From assembly GCF_003966565.1 (NCBI RefSeq), contig NZ_AP018718.1:1798001-1862000 (forward strand): a stretch of 64,000 nt of DNA. The letters are read 5' to 3'. Below, in pieces: positions 9,753 to 18,290 of this stretch. A model generated the notes under the pieces. It was not told where the DNA came from and did not search any database. It worked only from the letters and a program-made list of their open reading frames with translations. A program made the translations under genes and the position numbers. The stretch is from Sulfuricystis multivorans (lineage in GTDB: Bacteria > Pseudomonadota > Gammaproteobacteria > Burkholderiales > Rhodocyclaceae). How positions within the stretch are numbered: the stretch's first letter is position 1; each line of letters starts with the position of its first letter.

Positions 9753-10102
9753 GACAGCGCCTGATAGCTCGTGTCTGGGAGCCGAGTAGCAGCAACCGCC
9801 AGAAAGCCGCCTAAGGGAATAATCCGTGATGGCAAGCACGTCTCAACCATTCGGGCCATCGCCCCGCCATCGGGAAGGAACCCTGCGTTCCTGACCGAAA
9901 CATCCTCGCATCCAGCCTTCTCCAGCAATGCACGAGCCTCGGCGGAGGAATGCCAGCGCGCCTCCGCGTAACTCCCTGTCTGCTTAACTCCTTTGGAGAG
10001 ATAGAGGAGACTGTGCCGGTTGAGCAGACCAAGGGCTAGCCGCTGCCTGGCCGCCCGAGTCATTTCGCGGATGGCCCTTTGTTCATCCGATTGTGCAACC
10101 CC
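9749..10102 (-). pseudogene. C-terminal fragment of a SAM methyltransferase-like protein
   Basis: The reading frame reaches back to ATG at 10132, but its first codons lie inside the end of the IS. The genuine protein part begins near 10102. About 118 residues remain, with a pattern (LGLLNRHSLLYL, ARWHSSAEARALLEKAG) that resembles the C-terminal part of class I methyltransferases; the SAM-binding N-terminus is absent. The cut coincides with the IS256 terminal repeat, so the insertion or an associated deletion removed the front of the gene. The family call is tentative. Confidence 0.6.
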
Positions 10103-11512
10103 TTTTCTGTAAATTTCCTCAGCGGTGGTCATGACGCTCGGGTTACGGGTTGAGGTTGAGGTAGACCTTGCCGGTCATCCACTCGTCATCGAGTTCGGCG
10201 AAGAGAGCGGAGACGGGGCGCAGGCAGGAATCGGGGTTGGGGAAGATGCTCACCACCCGCGCTCGTCGGCGCAATTCCCGATTGATGCGTGTAAGGCCTG
10301 GTGGTGCGCAGCCGGATCCGATGAGAGAGCGGGAAGTGGCTTCGGCCGCCGCTTCGCGGCTTCACGTTCGCAACGCTCACGTGAGCCTGCGCCGAAACTT
10401 CGTTTTCGAAGATGGTCAGGCTTTCTGGGACGGCTTCCTCGGCCCATTGGGCGAGCTTGGGATGTTCCTTGCGCCAGACATCCAGAAATGCCTTCAAGAG
10501 GCGTTCGGCTTCTGTTCGGTCGGGGGCATTGAAGAGGGCGCGCAGTTGAGCCGCGACCGTTTTTCTGGCCTCTTGGCGCGTGACGAACTGAGCGGCGTTC
10601 TGTTGCAGATGGAACTGGTAACGCTGCCAGGGCACAGAGGAGAGCACGGCCCGGCGGGCGGCCTTGAGTCCGGCATGATCGTCGGCGACGATGAGCTTGA
10701 CGCCCTTGGGTCCCCGGGCGAGCAGGCTTTCCAGGAAGCGCCGCTTTTTTATCTCGGCCTCCGAGGTGGCGATCTCGCAGCCCAGTACGCGGCGTTTGCC
10801 CGAAGCCTCGATGCCGACGGCGATGAGCACCGCGCAATCGACGATCCGGCCTTCCAGGCGCACTTTCTCGTATCGGGCATCCAAGAAGAGGTAAGGCACT
10901 CCGCCCAAGGGGCGTTCCCGCCAGGCTTTGAGTCCTTCGTCGTGCTTGGCGGCAGCGCGGCTGACCTGGGCGGAAGAGAGCGCAATCTCGGGGCCCAGCA
11001 GCCGTTGCAGCACGTCGATGACGCGGCGGGTGGAGACGCCTTGCACATACGTCTCGGCGAGCGCCAGATGGGCTGCCAGGTCGGTGCGGGTGCCCTTCTC
11101 CAAGGCGGAAGGGTAAAAGTCGCCGGATCGCACTTGGCTAGCACCTGGAAGGTCAATTCACCCAGCCGGGTGAGCATGGTTTTGGGTTTGAAGCCGTTGG
11201 CGTAATCGCGCCGTGTTTCGGCGCGCTCGTAGGGGCGGGCGCCGATGAACTCGCTTCGTTCGATCTTGGCAGCTTCATTGATGAGGATACGCAGGGCTTC
11301 GCCGGCGCCGTCCAAGCCATTTTCAAGCAAGACGGCATAGGCGACTTCCAAAGGATTCGTTTCGACACGCATCACCATGAGGGATACACTCCTTTCTCGA
11401 GGTCATGGCGTCAGACTCACCAGCGCACCGCCTGCTGGGCGGGAACCTCCGGCGCTACGCGCCTGCGTCCCCCGCCCAGCAGACAACAGGCAAAACGGAA
11501 TTTACAGAAAGA
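10103..11512 (-). mobile_element. IS256-family insertion sequence, decayed
   Basis: About 1.41 kb bounded by short inverted ends: TTCTGTAAATTTCC at about 10105 and, inverted, GGAATTTACAGAAAG at about 11498-11512. It contains one transposase reading frame broken by frameshifts. Between the transposase start and the right end is a 12-bp-stem hairpin (11432-11443 with 11471-11482). I see no target-site duplication, and the flanking genes are unrelated truncated halves. This fits an IS-mediated deletion rather than a simple insertion. Confidence 0.8.
10143..11378 (-). pseudogene. IS256-family transposase, frameshifted
   Basis: A mutator-type transposase in pieces. The N-terminus starts at 11378 (MVMRVETNPLEVAYAVLLEN). 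A shift near 11140-11150 moves to the frame beginning VRSGDFYPSALEKGTRTD, which contains the catalytic core (PYLFLDARYEKV, KLIVADDHAGLKAA). A second shift near 10305-10312 is needed to reach the expected tail (TRINRELRRRARVVSIFPNP), which ends at 10143. About 22 extra residues sit between FE and SHFPLSHRIRLRT, where other family members have none, and they are encoded by a palindromic repeat. The gene is almost certainly inactive. Confidence 0.85.
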
Positions 11513-11523
11513 ACGATACACAA

Positions 11524-11739
11524 CTAATGGATATGCTGCTTGCCGAAAAAACGACCCAAAGGAACTACCAAGTCCTCCGGACGACGCCAGCCTGAAGGAA
11601 TCCAGATCAGGCCGGGCAGGAAGATAAGTTCGGACCTGGGTGCTATGACGGTAATCTCGACTTGGCTGTCGATCTGACGCAGCCTGCGTGCTGCGGCGAG
11701 CGCGGCAAAGCCAGCGCCGATAATGGAGACGCGCTTCAT
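11524..11739 (-). pseudogene. N-terminal fragment of FAD-dependent oxidoreductase (SQR/FCSD-like)
   Basis: 71 residues starting [20 protein letters not shown], a dinucleotide-binding GxGxxA motif, and continuing into the region typical of sulfide:quinone or flavocytochrome c sulfide dehydrogenase flavoproteins (RSELIFLPGL). The frame stops 12 bases before the IS256 end, so about 350 residues are lost. It overlaps the TauE gene by 4 bases (ATGA) and was the last gene of the sulfur operon. Loss of this enzyme would remove sulfide oxidation from the operon. Confidence 0.72.
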
Positions 11740-12488
11740 AAAACCACACTCTTGATGATGATGTAGGTCGCAACGATCATCAATCCCCAGGCAAAGCCCT
11801 GCCGCAGGGCTTCACCCGACCAGCGACGGGCCAGCCGAGCGCCCGTCAGACTGGAGAGGACTGTCACCCCGGCGAAGGCGCCCATGACCGAATAATTGAC
11901 TGTCACGGAACCTAGGTAGCCGACGAAGCCGCTGAGCGAGTTCAGCGACACGACTGCCAGCGATGTGCCGATCGCCCGTTTCATCGGGATGCCGGCCAGC
12001 AGCACCATGGCCGGCACGATGAGGAATCCGCCCCCGACACCTACGACGCCCGCGAGCAGGCCCACGCCGCTGCCGGAAACGATGAGAAGAATCACCCGTG
12101 CCCTGTCGCTGCGCTCAGTGTTTTGATGGTTGCCCGCTTTCTTGCGAAGCATCCGATAGGCGGCGACATACATCACAACCGCAAAGAGTCCGAGTTGGAA
12201 TGTGACCGGCACCGTGGCGCCCAAGCGGGCACCGGCATAGGTTCCAGCCACACCGAGCGGACCAAAAGTGGCCGCCGCCCGCAGGTCTACGTTGCCTGCC
12301 CGCCAGTGGTCCCAGGCGGAGAGCACGGCGGTGATGGCGATAATGCCCAGGCCCATGGCGATGGCTTCCTTGGGCGGCAAGTGCAGCAGGTAGATCAGCG
12401 CCGGCACCACAACAATGCCACCACCGCTGCCGAAAACCCCCAGCGCAAGCCCTGTCAACACACCGGAAAGCAAAGCCCAGGTCAGCAT
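11736..12488 (-). CDS. TSUP/TauE-SafE family membrane exporter
   Basis: 250 residues from ATG at 12488, preceded by AAGGGTGGGGAG. About eight membrane helices in two repeats carry the TSUP glycine motifs ([15 protein letters not shown] and [15 protein letters not shown]). Family members move sulfite, sulfoacetate or other sulfur anions. In persulfide operons they are thought to export the sulfite made by persulfide dioxygenase. It lies between the 42-codon ORF and the flavoprotein fragment, overlapping both. Confidence 0.88.
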   Translation of the reverse strand: MLTWALLSGVLTGLALGVFGSGGGIVVVPALIYLLHLPPKEAIAMGLGIIAITAVLSAWDHWRAGNVDLRAAATFGPLGVAGTYAGARLGATVPVTFQLGLFAVVMYVAAYRMLRKKAGNHQNTERSDRARVILLIVSGSGVGLLAGVVGVGGGFLIVPAMVLLAGIPMKRAIGTSLAVVSLNSLSGFVGYLGSVTVNYSVMGAFAGVTVLSSLTGARLARRWSGEALRQGFAWGLMIVATYIIIKSVVL

Positions 12489-12610
12489 GACACTCCCCAC
12501 CCTTCGTTCAGCATCTTGTCCACTTCGGCATCGAGCGCTTCTTTGATCTCCAGGGGGGCGATATTGTCGGCACCCAAGATGGCCAGGATGTCGCCCGGCA
12601 TGACGATCAC
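12482..12610 (-). CDS. Small overlapping ORF, 42 residues
   Basis: A GTG at 12610 overlaps the stop of the MFS gene (GTGA), and the ORF ends with TGA at 12482-12484 inside the start region of the TauE gene (ATGCTGA). The product contains DILAILGADNIAPLEIKEAL followed by an acidic helix (DAEVDKMLNEGW) and ends GVSC. Perfect overlap with both neighbours argues for a coupled, real gene, or for a relay that keeps ribosomes moving to tauE. No family is recognised. The final Cys fits a sulfur-handling context but proves nothing. Confidence 0.5.
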   Translation of the reverse strand: MIVMPGDILAILGADNIAPLEIKEALDAEVDKMLNEGWGVSC

Positions 12611-14013
12611 GCCATCGGATGGTTGTATTGGCCTGCTGTTAAGCCAGATTGAGGGGAATCCGTGGCCATGGGCATCTCGCTCGGTGCTGATGTCGATGGT
12701 GGCAGGACAGCATCTGGCATCGAATGGGCTGGATTCAGGCGTGGGTGAGTCTCCTCGCCGAGGATCGCAAGCCCCAGGCCGGAGAGCATCATCGCCGCTG
12801 CAACGAACCAGAAAGCCCCTTCGATGGACTGTGTGGATGCCGCCGCCAACCCGAGGCCAAGTGCGCCAATGCCGTAGCCCAGATCCCGCCAGAAGCGATA
12901 GGTACCGATGGCCGACGCGCGCCAGTGGGGTGCAGAAATGTCGGCGATGGCGGCCGAGAGATTCGGGTAGAGCATGGCCATACCCACGCCTGACACGGCA
13001 GCGCTGATCGACCACCACGCCGAACCTTCGCCAAGCAGCATCATCGCCACGCCGGCACCGCAGAACCACATGCCGGCGACATTGAGCTTCTGCCGTCCCC
13101 AATGGTCTGAAAGACGCCCCGTGACTAGTTGGGAGGCGCCCCACGTGAAACCATAAACGCCGACGATCCAGCCGATACCGGGCAGCGAGACACCCTTCGA
13201 ATAGAGAAACACCGGGTAGAACACCCAGATCAGCGCATCGACGAACTTCTCGACCAGGCCAGCTTGGCAGATGGCGAAGAAACGTCGGTCGCGCCAGGTC
13301 ACCAGGGTGAAGATCTCACGTGTCGAGGGCTTGGCAGAAACACCTGCGGGATAGCGCGGATGCAGGGTTGCTCCGCTCGCCGCCGCCATGGGCTTTTCCT
13401 TGCGCGCCCAAGGCAGCGTGTCCTTGATGAACAATGCCGTCGTCAGGGTGGCTGTGCCGATGACCGCGAGGCCAAAGATCAGCAGGCCGTTGCGTGGCCC
13501 CATGTCTGCCGCCAGATAGCCGGTGACGATGCCGGCGATGGCAACGCCGATATAGCCGGCGAACTCATTGAAGCCAATGGTCAGGCCGCGCTGATCGGGA
13601 CGCGTCAGGTCGAGCTTGGCGGTCTGGGTCATCGACCAGGTGAAGCCTTGGTTGACGCCGAGCAGCAGCGTGGCGACGACGATCCAGTCCCACGACGGCG
13701 CAAAGTAGATCAGCAACGGGATCGGGATGGCCGTAACCCAGCCGAGCAGCAGGACGCTCCGCCTTCCCCAGGATTCTGCGAGGCGGCCGGCGACGAAGTT
13801 GAGCGTGCCTTTGACGAAACCGAAGCCGACGACGAAGGCGACCAACAGGGCAAACGAGCCACGGGGTACGCCAAACTCACTCTCCGCTAGCGCCGGCACG
13901 ACGGTGCGCGTCATGCCGATGGTCATGCCGACCAGCAGCACTTGGAAGATCTGGTGCAAAAACTGTCCGAGATTCGGCCGAATGCCGTGTTGAATGTCTT
14001 CGGTGAGGCTCAT
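12607..14013 (-). CDS. MFS transporter
   Basis: 468 residues from ATG at 14013 (MSLTEDIQHG). Twelve predicted helices are visible, with MFS loop motifs GRLAESWGRR (loop 2-3) and GRLSDHWGRQ (loop 8-9) and a hydrophilic central loop (about residues 195-235). It overlaps the MBL gene by 4 bases and the 42-codon ORF at its stop. The substrate cannot be inferred from motifs; membership of the sulfur operon suggests a sulfur compound. Confidence 0.88.
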   Translation of the reverse strand: MSLTEDIQHGIRPNLGQFLHQIFQVLLVGMTIGMTRTVVPALAESEFGVPRGSFALLVAFVVGFGFVKGTLNFVAGRLAESWGRRSVLLLGWVTAIPIPLLIYFAPSWDWIVVATLLLGVNQGFTWSMTQTAKLDLTRPDQRGLTIGFNEFAGYIGVAIAGIVTGYLAADMGPRNGLLIFGLAVIGTATLTTALFIKDTLPWARKEKPMAAASGATLHPRYPAGVSAKPSTREIFTLVTWRDRRFFAICQAGLVEKFVDALIWVFYPVFLYSKGVSLPGIGWIVGVYGFTWGASQLVTGRLSDHWGRQKLNVAGMWFCGAGVAMMLLGEGSAWWSISAAVSGVGMAMLYPNLSAAIADISAPHWRASAIGTYRFWRDLGYGIGALGLGLAAASTQSIEGAFWFVAAAMMLSGLGLAILGEETHPRLNPAHSMPDAVLPPSTSAPSEMPMATDSPQSGLTAGQYNHPMA

Positions 14014-14744
14014 GCTGCGCCCAGATTGAAGGTAAGCCATTGCTCCATTTGCGCAGGCTTGGGAGGGATTTCTTTGGTCAGCGCTTCGATGAAAGCCTCA
14101 CGTTCCATGTTCAGCAGTGGGTTCCAGCGCTTCTCGAAGCCAAGCGTCGAACCAGGCTTGCCGGAGATGCCGGCGCCGCAGACACTGCCGGCACAATGGC
14201 CGGCATACAGCTCGACCTCGGGCGGAAGGGTCAGAATGCGCTGATGGATCGAGTCATAAAGCTCGCTCGCCATCTCCCTTTCCTTGCCCGCCAAGTCGGG
14301 GCGGCCAATGGCGCCAACGAACATCGTATCGCCGGTCAGCACGAACCAAGGTGCGTCGGCTCGCCGCTTGTCGGTAACGACGAGGCTGATGCTGTCAGGT
14401 GTGTGGCCCGGCGTATGCATCACTTCGACCACGACGTTGCCCACCACGATGTGCTGTTTGTCTCGCAGGGGCTCGAACGGAAACTGGACACGACTGGCAT
14501 TGGATTCATGGAGGCAGTACAGACCGCCGCACTTTTCCGCCAAGGCACGTCCGCCCGAGTAGTGATCGGCATGGACGTGCGTATCGATCACGTGGGTAAT
14601 CTTGACGTCCTGTTTCTTGGCCTCAGTGAGGAACCATTCCTCGTCACCCAGAACAGGATCGACGACCACGGCGACATGGCAACTGCCGCAGCCAAAGAGA
14701 TAGGACAGAGTGGCTTCTTTCGTAGCCAGTTGACGGAAAAACAT
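14010..14744 (-). CDS. MBL-fold hydrolase, persulfide dioxygenase-like (ETHE1/Blh type)
   Basis: 244 residues. The metal-binding motif is THVHADH, followed by HTPGHTPDS, LTGDTMF and YAGH in the usual spacing. ETHE1-type enzymes are mononuclear-iron dioxygenases that convert glutathione persulfide to sulfite. The operon context (ArsR-rhodanese regulator, DsrE, TauE, SQR fragment) supports this over a glyoxalase II role. GGAGGAGATATG gives a strong ribosome site. Confidence 0.85.
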   Translation of the reverse strand: MFFRQLATKEATLSYLFGCGSCHVAVVVDPVLGDEEWFLTEAKKQDVKITHVIDTHVHADHYSGGRALAEKCGGLYCLHESNASRVQFPFEPLRDKQHIVVGNVVVEVMHTPGHTPDSISLVVTDKRRADAPWFVLTGDTMFVGAIGRPDLAGKEREMASELYDSIHQRILTLPPEVELYAGHCAGSVCGAGISGKPGSTLGFEKRWNPLLNMEREAFIEALTKEIPPKPAQMEQWLTFNLGAA

Positions 14745-14772
14745 ATCTCCTCCTCGTTTGCCTTGTGGGGGT

Positions 14773-15129
14773 TCAGAAAACGAACTCTTTGTCGGACCAG
14801 AGTGCCCACTCGGTGAGCTCGTCGAGCGTGCCGCGATTCACCCCATCGATCAGATCTGCCGCGGCAATGCCTCGTGCATCCATGCAGGTGCCACACGCGG
14901 CGATTTGCCCCCCGGCACGGCAGACCATGCCGAGCATATCGCCGATGTTGTAGAAACCCTGGGGAACTTTTTGCCCAGCCTTGGCGCATGCGACCGCATC
15001 ACCGAGCAGAAACACTTTCAATTCGACCTGCCCTACGCCTTTCTTCAGCAAGTTGCGAGCGAGCCGTAGCGCGTTGTAGCTGCGTTCGGTGCCATAGGGC
15101 GCATCGTTGAGGATGAACAGATATTTCAT
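14773..15129 (-). CDS. DsrE/DsrF-family sulfur-carrier protein
   Basis: 118 residues covering one complete DsrE domain. A conserved cysteine lies in QIAACGTCMDARG at the position of the DsrE/TusD active Cys, and a further Cys lies in AVACAKAG. Such proteins accept and pass on persulfide sulfur in the cytoplasm. It sits between the regulator and the MBL gene. Confidence 0.85.
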   Translation of the reverse strand: MKYLFILNDAPYGTERSYNALRLARNLLKKGVGQVELKVFLLGDAVACAKAGQKVPQGFYNIGDMLGMVCRAGGQIAACGTCMDARGIAAADLIDGVNRGTLDELTEWALWSDKEFVF

Positions 15130-15141
15130 GGCGATCTCCGA

Positions 15142-15813
15142 TCAAGTCCCAGATGTTTCTTCTTCGAGGGGCAAACCAGCAGCGAACCATTCCGCCACGC
15201 CGTCGCTGATCTTGCGGGCTTTGAAGCCACGCTGTTTGAGCAACGCCACCGCTTCGTTCGACATCAGACAAAACGGTCCGCGACAATAGGCGACGATTTC
15301 CTTATCCTTGGGAAGTTCGTCAAGGCGGCGCTTGAGTTCGGAAAGGGGAATCGAACGGGCATACGGCAAATGAGCGACCTGGTATTCGGCTTCGGGACGA
15401 ACATCCAGAACGAAGACATCGCCCTTCTCGGCCTTGTCAAGCAAGGACAAGCGGGTTTCCTCTGTCAGCCGTTCAGGGCCGGACACGATCTGACTTAGGG
15501 CGACTTGCAACTCCACGAGGTGTTCGGTCGCCACGGCATGCAGGTTGGCCCAGAGTCCGGCCACATCATCGCCCGCCAAACGGTAGTAGATGAAGCGACC
15601 CTCCCGTCTCGCCTCGACGACACGCGACTCCTTGAGCACCCGCAGATGGGCACTGGCGAGTTTCATGTCAATGGCAGCCTCACTGGCCAGCACCTCCACC
15701 GGCTTCTCGCCCTGGGCAAGCAGTTCGAGAATTTCCAGACGCTTAGGGCTGGACAAAGCTTTGCCAACCCGGGCCACTTGCTCGTAAAGAAGGTTTTTTA
15801 GGTTTCGGCTCAT
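15142..15813 (-). CDS. ArsR-family repressor fused to a rhodanese domain
   Basis: 223 residues. Residues 1-95 form an ArsR winged helix (SSPKRLEILELLAQ, ASAHLRVLKESRVV). Residues 120-215 form a rhodanese domain with the active-site loop YCRGPFCLMS. A sulfurtransferase domain on the repressor suggests it senses sulfane sulfur by persulfidation, as known for BigR/SqrR-type ArsR proteins, here by a fused domain. It is the first gene of the operon and probably represses it from the operator just upstream. Confidence 0.9.
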   Translation of the reverse strand: MSRNLKNLLYEQVARVGKALSSPKRLEILELLAQGEKPVEVLASEAAIDMKLASAHLRVLKESRVVEARREGRFIYYRLAGDDVAGLWANLHAVATEHLVELQVALSQIVSGPERLTEETRLSLLDKAEKGDVFVLDVRPEAEYQVAHLPYARSIPLSELKRRLDELPKDKEIVAYCRGPFCLMSNEAVALLKQRGFKARKISDGVAEWFAAGLPLEEETSGT

Positions 15814-15821
15814 ATCAATAG

Positions 15822-15837
15822 TCTAACGATAATTAGA
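15822..15837. promoter_or_regulatory. Candidate ArsR-type operator
   Basis: TCTAA-CGATAA-TTAGA is a short palindrome in an AT-rich stretch 9-24 bases upstream of the ArsR-rhodanese start codon, where a repressor would block transcription of its own operon. AT-rich interrupted dyads are typical ArsR sites. The weak arms keep confidence moderate. Confidence 0.45.
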
Positions 15838-16032
15838 TTGTTGTCAACGTGGTAACCCACTAAACCGGATATTTCATGAGAAACCAGCTTCCTTACCACT
15901 TACCTATAACCGTCTCGCATAACCAGTTGTGTGTAGTTGTGCAAAATGCTGATCAGGTAATTGGTTGAATCTGTTTGCGCAGTTGACGGCACGAAGGACG
16001 TAGCCCGTAGGGGCGCCAACTGCGCGGTCGCT

Positions 16033-16161
16033 TCAGGCGGCCAGTCTCAATGCCTTCTTTTTCTGCTCTGCGAGCAGCGTCATGTTCAGGTAACGGCTGT
16101 CCTCCAGCCAGGTCTCGTGGGTTTCGACGCACAGCGCCCGGACCAGCCGCAGGCAGGATTC
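16033..16161 (-). pseudogene. C-terminal remnant of a second IS256-family transposase
   Basis: The last 42 codons of a mutator-type transposase are visible (ESCLRLVRALCVETHETWLE, then SRYLNMTLLAEQKK). Nothing of the catalytic core remains, and it is fused directly to remnants of an unrelated regulator. It belongs to a different IS256 subtype from the copy at 10.1-11.5 kb. It marks an old insertion followed by deletion. Confidence 0.6.
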
Positions 16162-16190
16162 GGACCAGTCTTGGGTACTTGCCCTGCCCC

Positions 16191-16403
16191 ATGCCCCGAT
16201 CCTTCCAGCAAGGCCGCGAGGCGCGCCTGCAAGGGCGCCAGATGCGCGGCCAGCACACCGGGCTCGATCTCGGCGAGCAGCTTGTGCGCAGCGAGTAGCG
16301 CATAGGCTTCGTCCGCCGAGAACCACAGCCCGGGCAGCCCATACTTCGGCCCGGCGGCTGAGGCGCGCTCGAAGCGGTAGCCGCCCGCCTCGCAGACTCT
16401 CGA
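16191..16403 (-). pseudogene. Fragment of a WYL-domain (YafY-like) transcriptional regulator
   Basis: About 70 residues (YRFERASAAGPKYGLPGLWF, SADEAYALLAAHKLLAEI) match the linker between the HTH and WYL domains of YafY-type regulators. The N-terminal HTH and the WYL domain itself are missing on either side. It is a gene remnant with no initiation site. Confidence 0.5.
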
Positions 16404-16416
16404 TTCAGCCGCGCCC

Positions 16417-16848
16417 GTGCATGGGCCGTTCTCGGCCGACTTCCGCTGGGTCGCGCTTCCCGACGTCTGGCCGCACGGCCCGATCCGGCTGACCGAGGCG
16501 CAGGCCGCGGTGTTCGAGGCTCTTTGGTCGTTCAAAGGCGAGCCTCGTACAGCGGAGCAGATCATGCGGCGTGGGGGGCTGGAGAGCGCCAAGCCCAGCG
16601 ACGTGCTCAAGGTCAAGGCGCGCGACAAGGGCAAGCCCGAAGTCGAGAGACCGCTGGCCGCCTACCGCGCGCTCGTGGTCACGCAGAAGCGCGCGGGCTT
16701 GTACTCGATGCCTTGCGCAGCGGCATCGGGATTGGCGATGGCCAGATCCTTCGCTTACCCGCGTCGGAGCATGGCGAATGCAAACCGACGCCCATGGCCC
16801 TGCTTGATCGCCAGGTGTATCCACGTCATGGCAAACGGCTCCAGGTAG
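16417..16848 (+). pseudogene. Unrecognised ORF, probably a chimeric remnant
   Basis: 143 codons from ATG at 16417. The first 100 residues look protein-like, with a helical, charged region (RLTEAQAAVFEALWSFKGEP, VLKVKARDKGKPEVE) reminiscent of small DNA-binding or phage/plasmid proteins. The last 30 codons are antisense to the oxidoreductase gene and look meaningless. Its position among transposase and regulator fragments suggests a cut-off 5' part of a foreign gene. Confidence 0.35.
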
Positions 16849-17384
16849 CGTGCTGCCATCAGCGGGCCCATGTCCACCGCCTCGAACCCGATCAGCGTCG
16901 CCAGCATCATCGCGTGCTGCCGCGCCTGGGCGTCGTCGCCACACACCGGCATCATCGGCGCGCCCTGCGGATAGCGGCTGTCGGCCATGTTCTCGGCGCC
17001 GGTGGTGTTGAAGGCCTTGACCACGCGCGCCCCGCGGGCGAGTTTGGCCAATTCTTCCGCGCCCGAGGTGGTGGTGCCCACCAAAAGACCTGAGAGCCCC
17101 GGCGCCAACGGGTTGGTGGCGTCGATCAACACCTTGCCCTGCCAGTCGGGCACGCTTTGCGCGATGGCCGCTACGGCGGCGTAGGGCACCGCCAGGATGA
17201 CGGTGTCGCTGGCGGCGATGGCCTCTTGTGTGGTGGTGACGCGCGCATTGTTGCCCAGCGTGGCGACTGCGTCCGCGTATTTGGCGGGTTCGGGGACGCC
17301 ATAGATGACGGTCTGGCCGCGCTGGGTGAACGCCTGCCCCAGCGCCATGCCGACATTGCCAGCTCCAATGATGGAAATGCTCAT
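16755..17384 (-). CDS. NAD(P)-binding reductase, NADPH-dependent F420 reductase-like family
   Basis: 209 residues. The Rossmann motif IIGAGNVGMALGQAF at the N-terminus is followed by the NpdG-like segments TVILAVPYAA, VLIDATNPL and VVKAFNTTGAENM. In bacteria without F420 this family probably acts on other substrates, so the name describes the fold. It lies 28 bases downstream of the NmrA-like gene and ends the operon that diverges from the LysR gene. Confidence 0.8.
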   Translation of the reverse strand: MSISIIGAGNVGMALGQAFTQRGQTVIYGVPEPAKYADAVATLGNNARVTTTQEAIAASDTVILAVPYAAVAAIAQSVPDWQGKVLIDATNPLAPGLSGLLVGTTTSGAEELAKLARGARVVKAFNTTGAENMADSRYPQGAPMMPVCGDDAQARQHAMMLATLIGFEAVDMGPLMAARYLEPFAMTWIHLAIKQGHGRRFAFAMLRRG

Positions 17385-17412
17385 GGTGATGTGCTCCTGT
17401 ATCTTCGAAGAA

Positions 17413-18276
17413 TCATTGCCAGACGTGGCGGTGCTCGGCCACGAAGTCGGCCCAGGCGGTCGCGGGTCGGCCGAGCAGGCGCGGCACGTCGTCCGTCACC
17501 TCGGCTACCCAACCCGCGGCGATGATGCGGTTGAGGCTGGACATCGCCTGCACCAGCGGCTCGGGCATGCCCGCTTGGCGCATTCCCTCCACCGCCTGCT
17601 CCTCGCTGATCGACACCAGCTGAATCGGTCGTCCAATGTGTTCGGCAATTACCGCCAATGCCTCGGCATTGGTGAGCGCTTGTGGACCTGTGAGCGTATA
17701 GACCTGACTTGCGTGCGCCTGCGGATCACGCAACACCTGCGCGGCCACGGCGGCAATATCGCGCGCATCGATGAAGGGCACCCGGCCCTCGCCTTGCGAG
17801 GAATACACCGCGCCGCTGCGGATCATGTCGCGCAGGAACGTGGTGAAGTTCTGCATGAAGTTCTTCGGCCGCAGCAGCGTGTAGGCGATGCCGGAGTCGA
17901 TGACGATCTGGTCGCAGCTGCCTTGCAGCCGGGCGATGGCGATCTCCGACTTGGGATCGGCGCCAGCGCCCGAGACGCGCACGATGTGCTGCACGCCGGC
18001 GGCCTGCGCAGCGCGCACCGCGTTCGCGGTCATGGCCTCCATTTCTGGATGTGCCGGGGTGAGCAGGAACAGGCGTTCGATGCCCTGCATCGCCGCTCGC
18101 GTGGACGCGGTATTGAGCAGGTTCAACGGGCGACCCGGCGCGCCGGCCACGGACTGGCCCGATGGCGATGCGGCGATCGTCGATAGCGAGGATGGTGTCG
18201 TTTGCAAGATCTCGACCAACGCGCGACCGATGTTCCCGGTGGCGCCTGTCACGAGAATCGTTGAAATGTCTTTCAT
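17413..18276 (-). CDS. NmrA-like NAD(P)-binding protein (atypical SDR)
   Basis: 287 residues from ATG at 18276 (an in-frame ATG lies 18 bases upstream). The N-terminal dinucleotide motif is VTGATGNIGRALVE, and typical NmrA/quinone reductase 2-like segments follow (LRPKNFMQNF, DARDIAAVAAQVL, YTLTGPQALT). These proteins act as NAD(P)H sensors or quinone reductases. It sits between the DJ-1-like gene and the F420-reductase-like gene. Confidence 0.82.
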   Translation of the reverse strand: MKDISTILVTGATGNIGRALVEILQTTPSSLSTIAASPSGQSVAGAPGRPLNLLNTASTRAAMQGIERLFLLTPAHPEMEAMTANAVRAAQAAGVQHIVRVSGAGADPKSEIAIARLQGSCDQIVIDSGIAYTLLRPKNFMQNFTTFLRDMIRSGAVYSSQGEGRVPFIDARDIAAVAAQVLRDPQAHASQVYTLTGPQALTNAEALAVIAEHIGRPIQLVSISEEQAVEGMRQAGMPEPLVQAMSSLNRIIAAGWVAEVTDDVPRLLGRPATAWADFVAEHRHVWQ

Positions 18277-18290
18277 GACGTGTGCCTCCT

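Noticed and set aside
16755..17384. True F420 metabolism
   Set aside because: Only the fold family is shared; no F420 biosynthesis genes are in the window, so the F420 name is used only for family.
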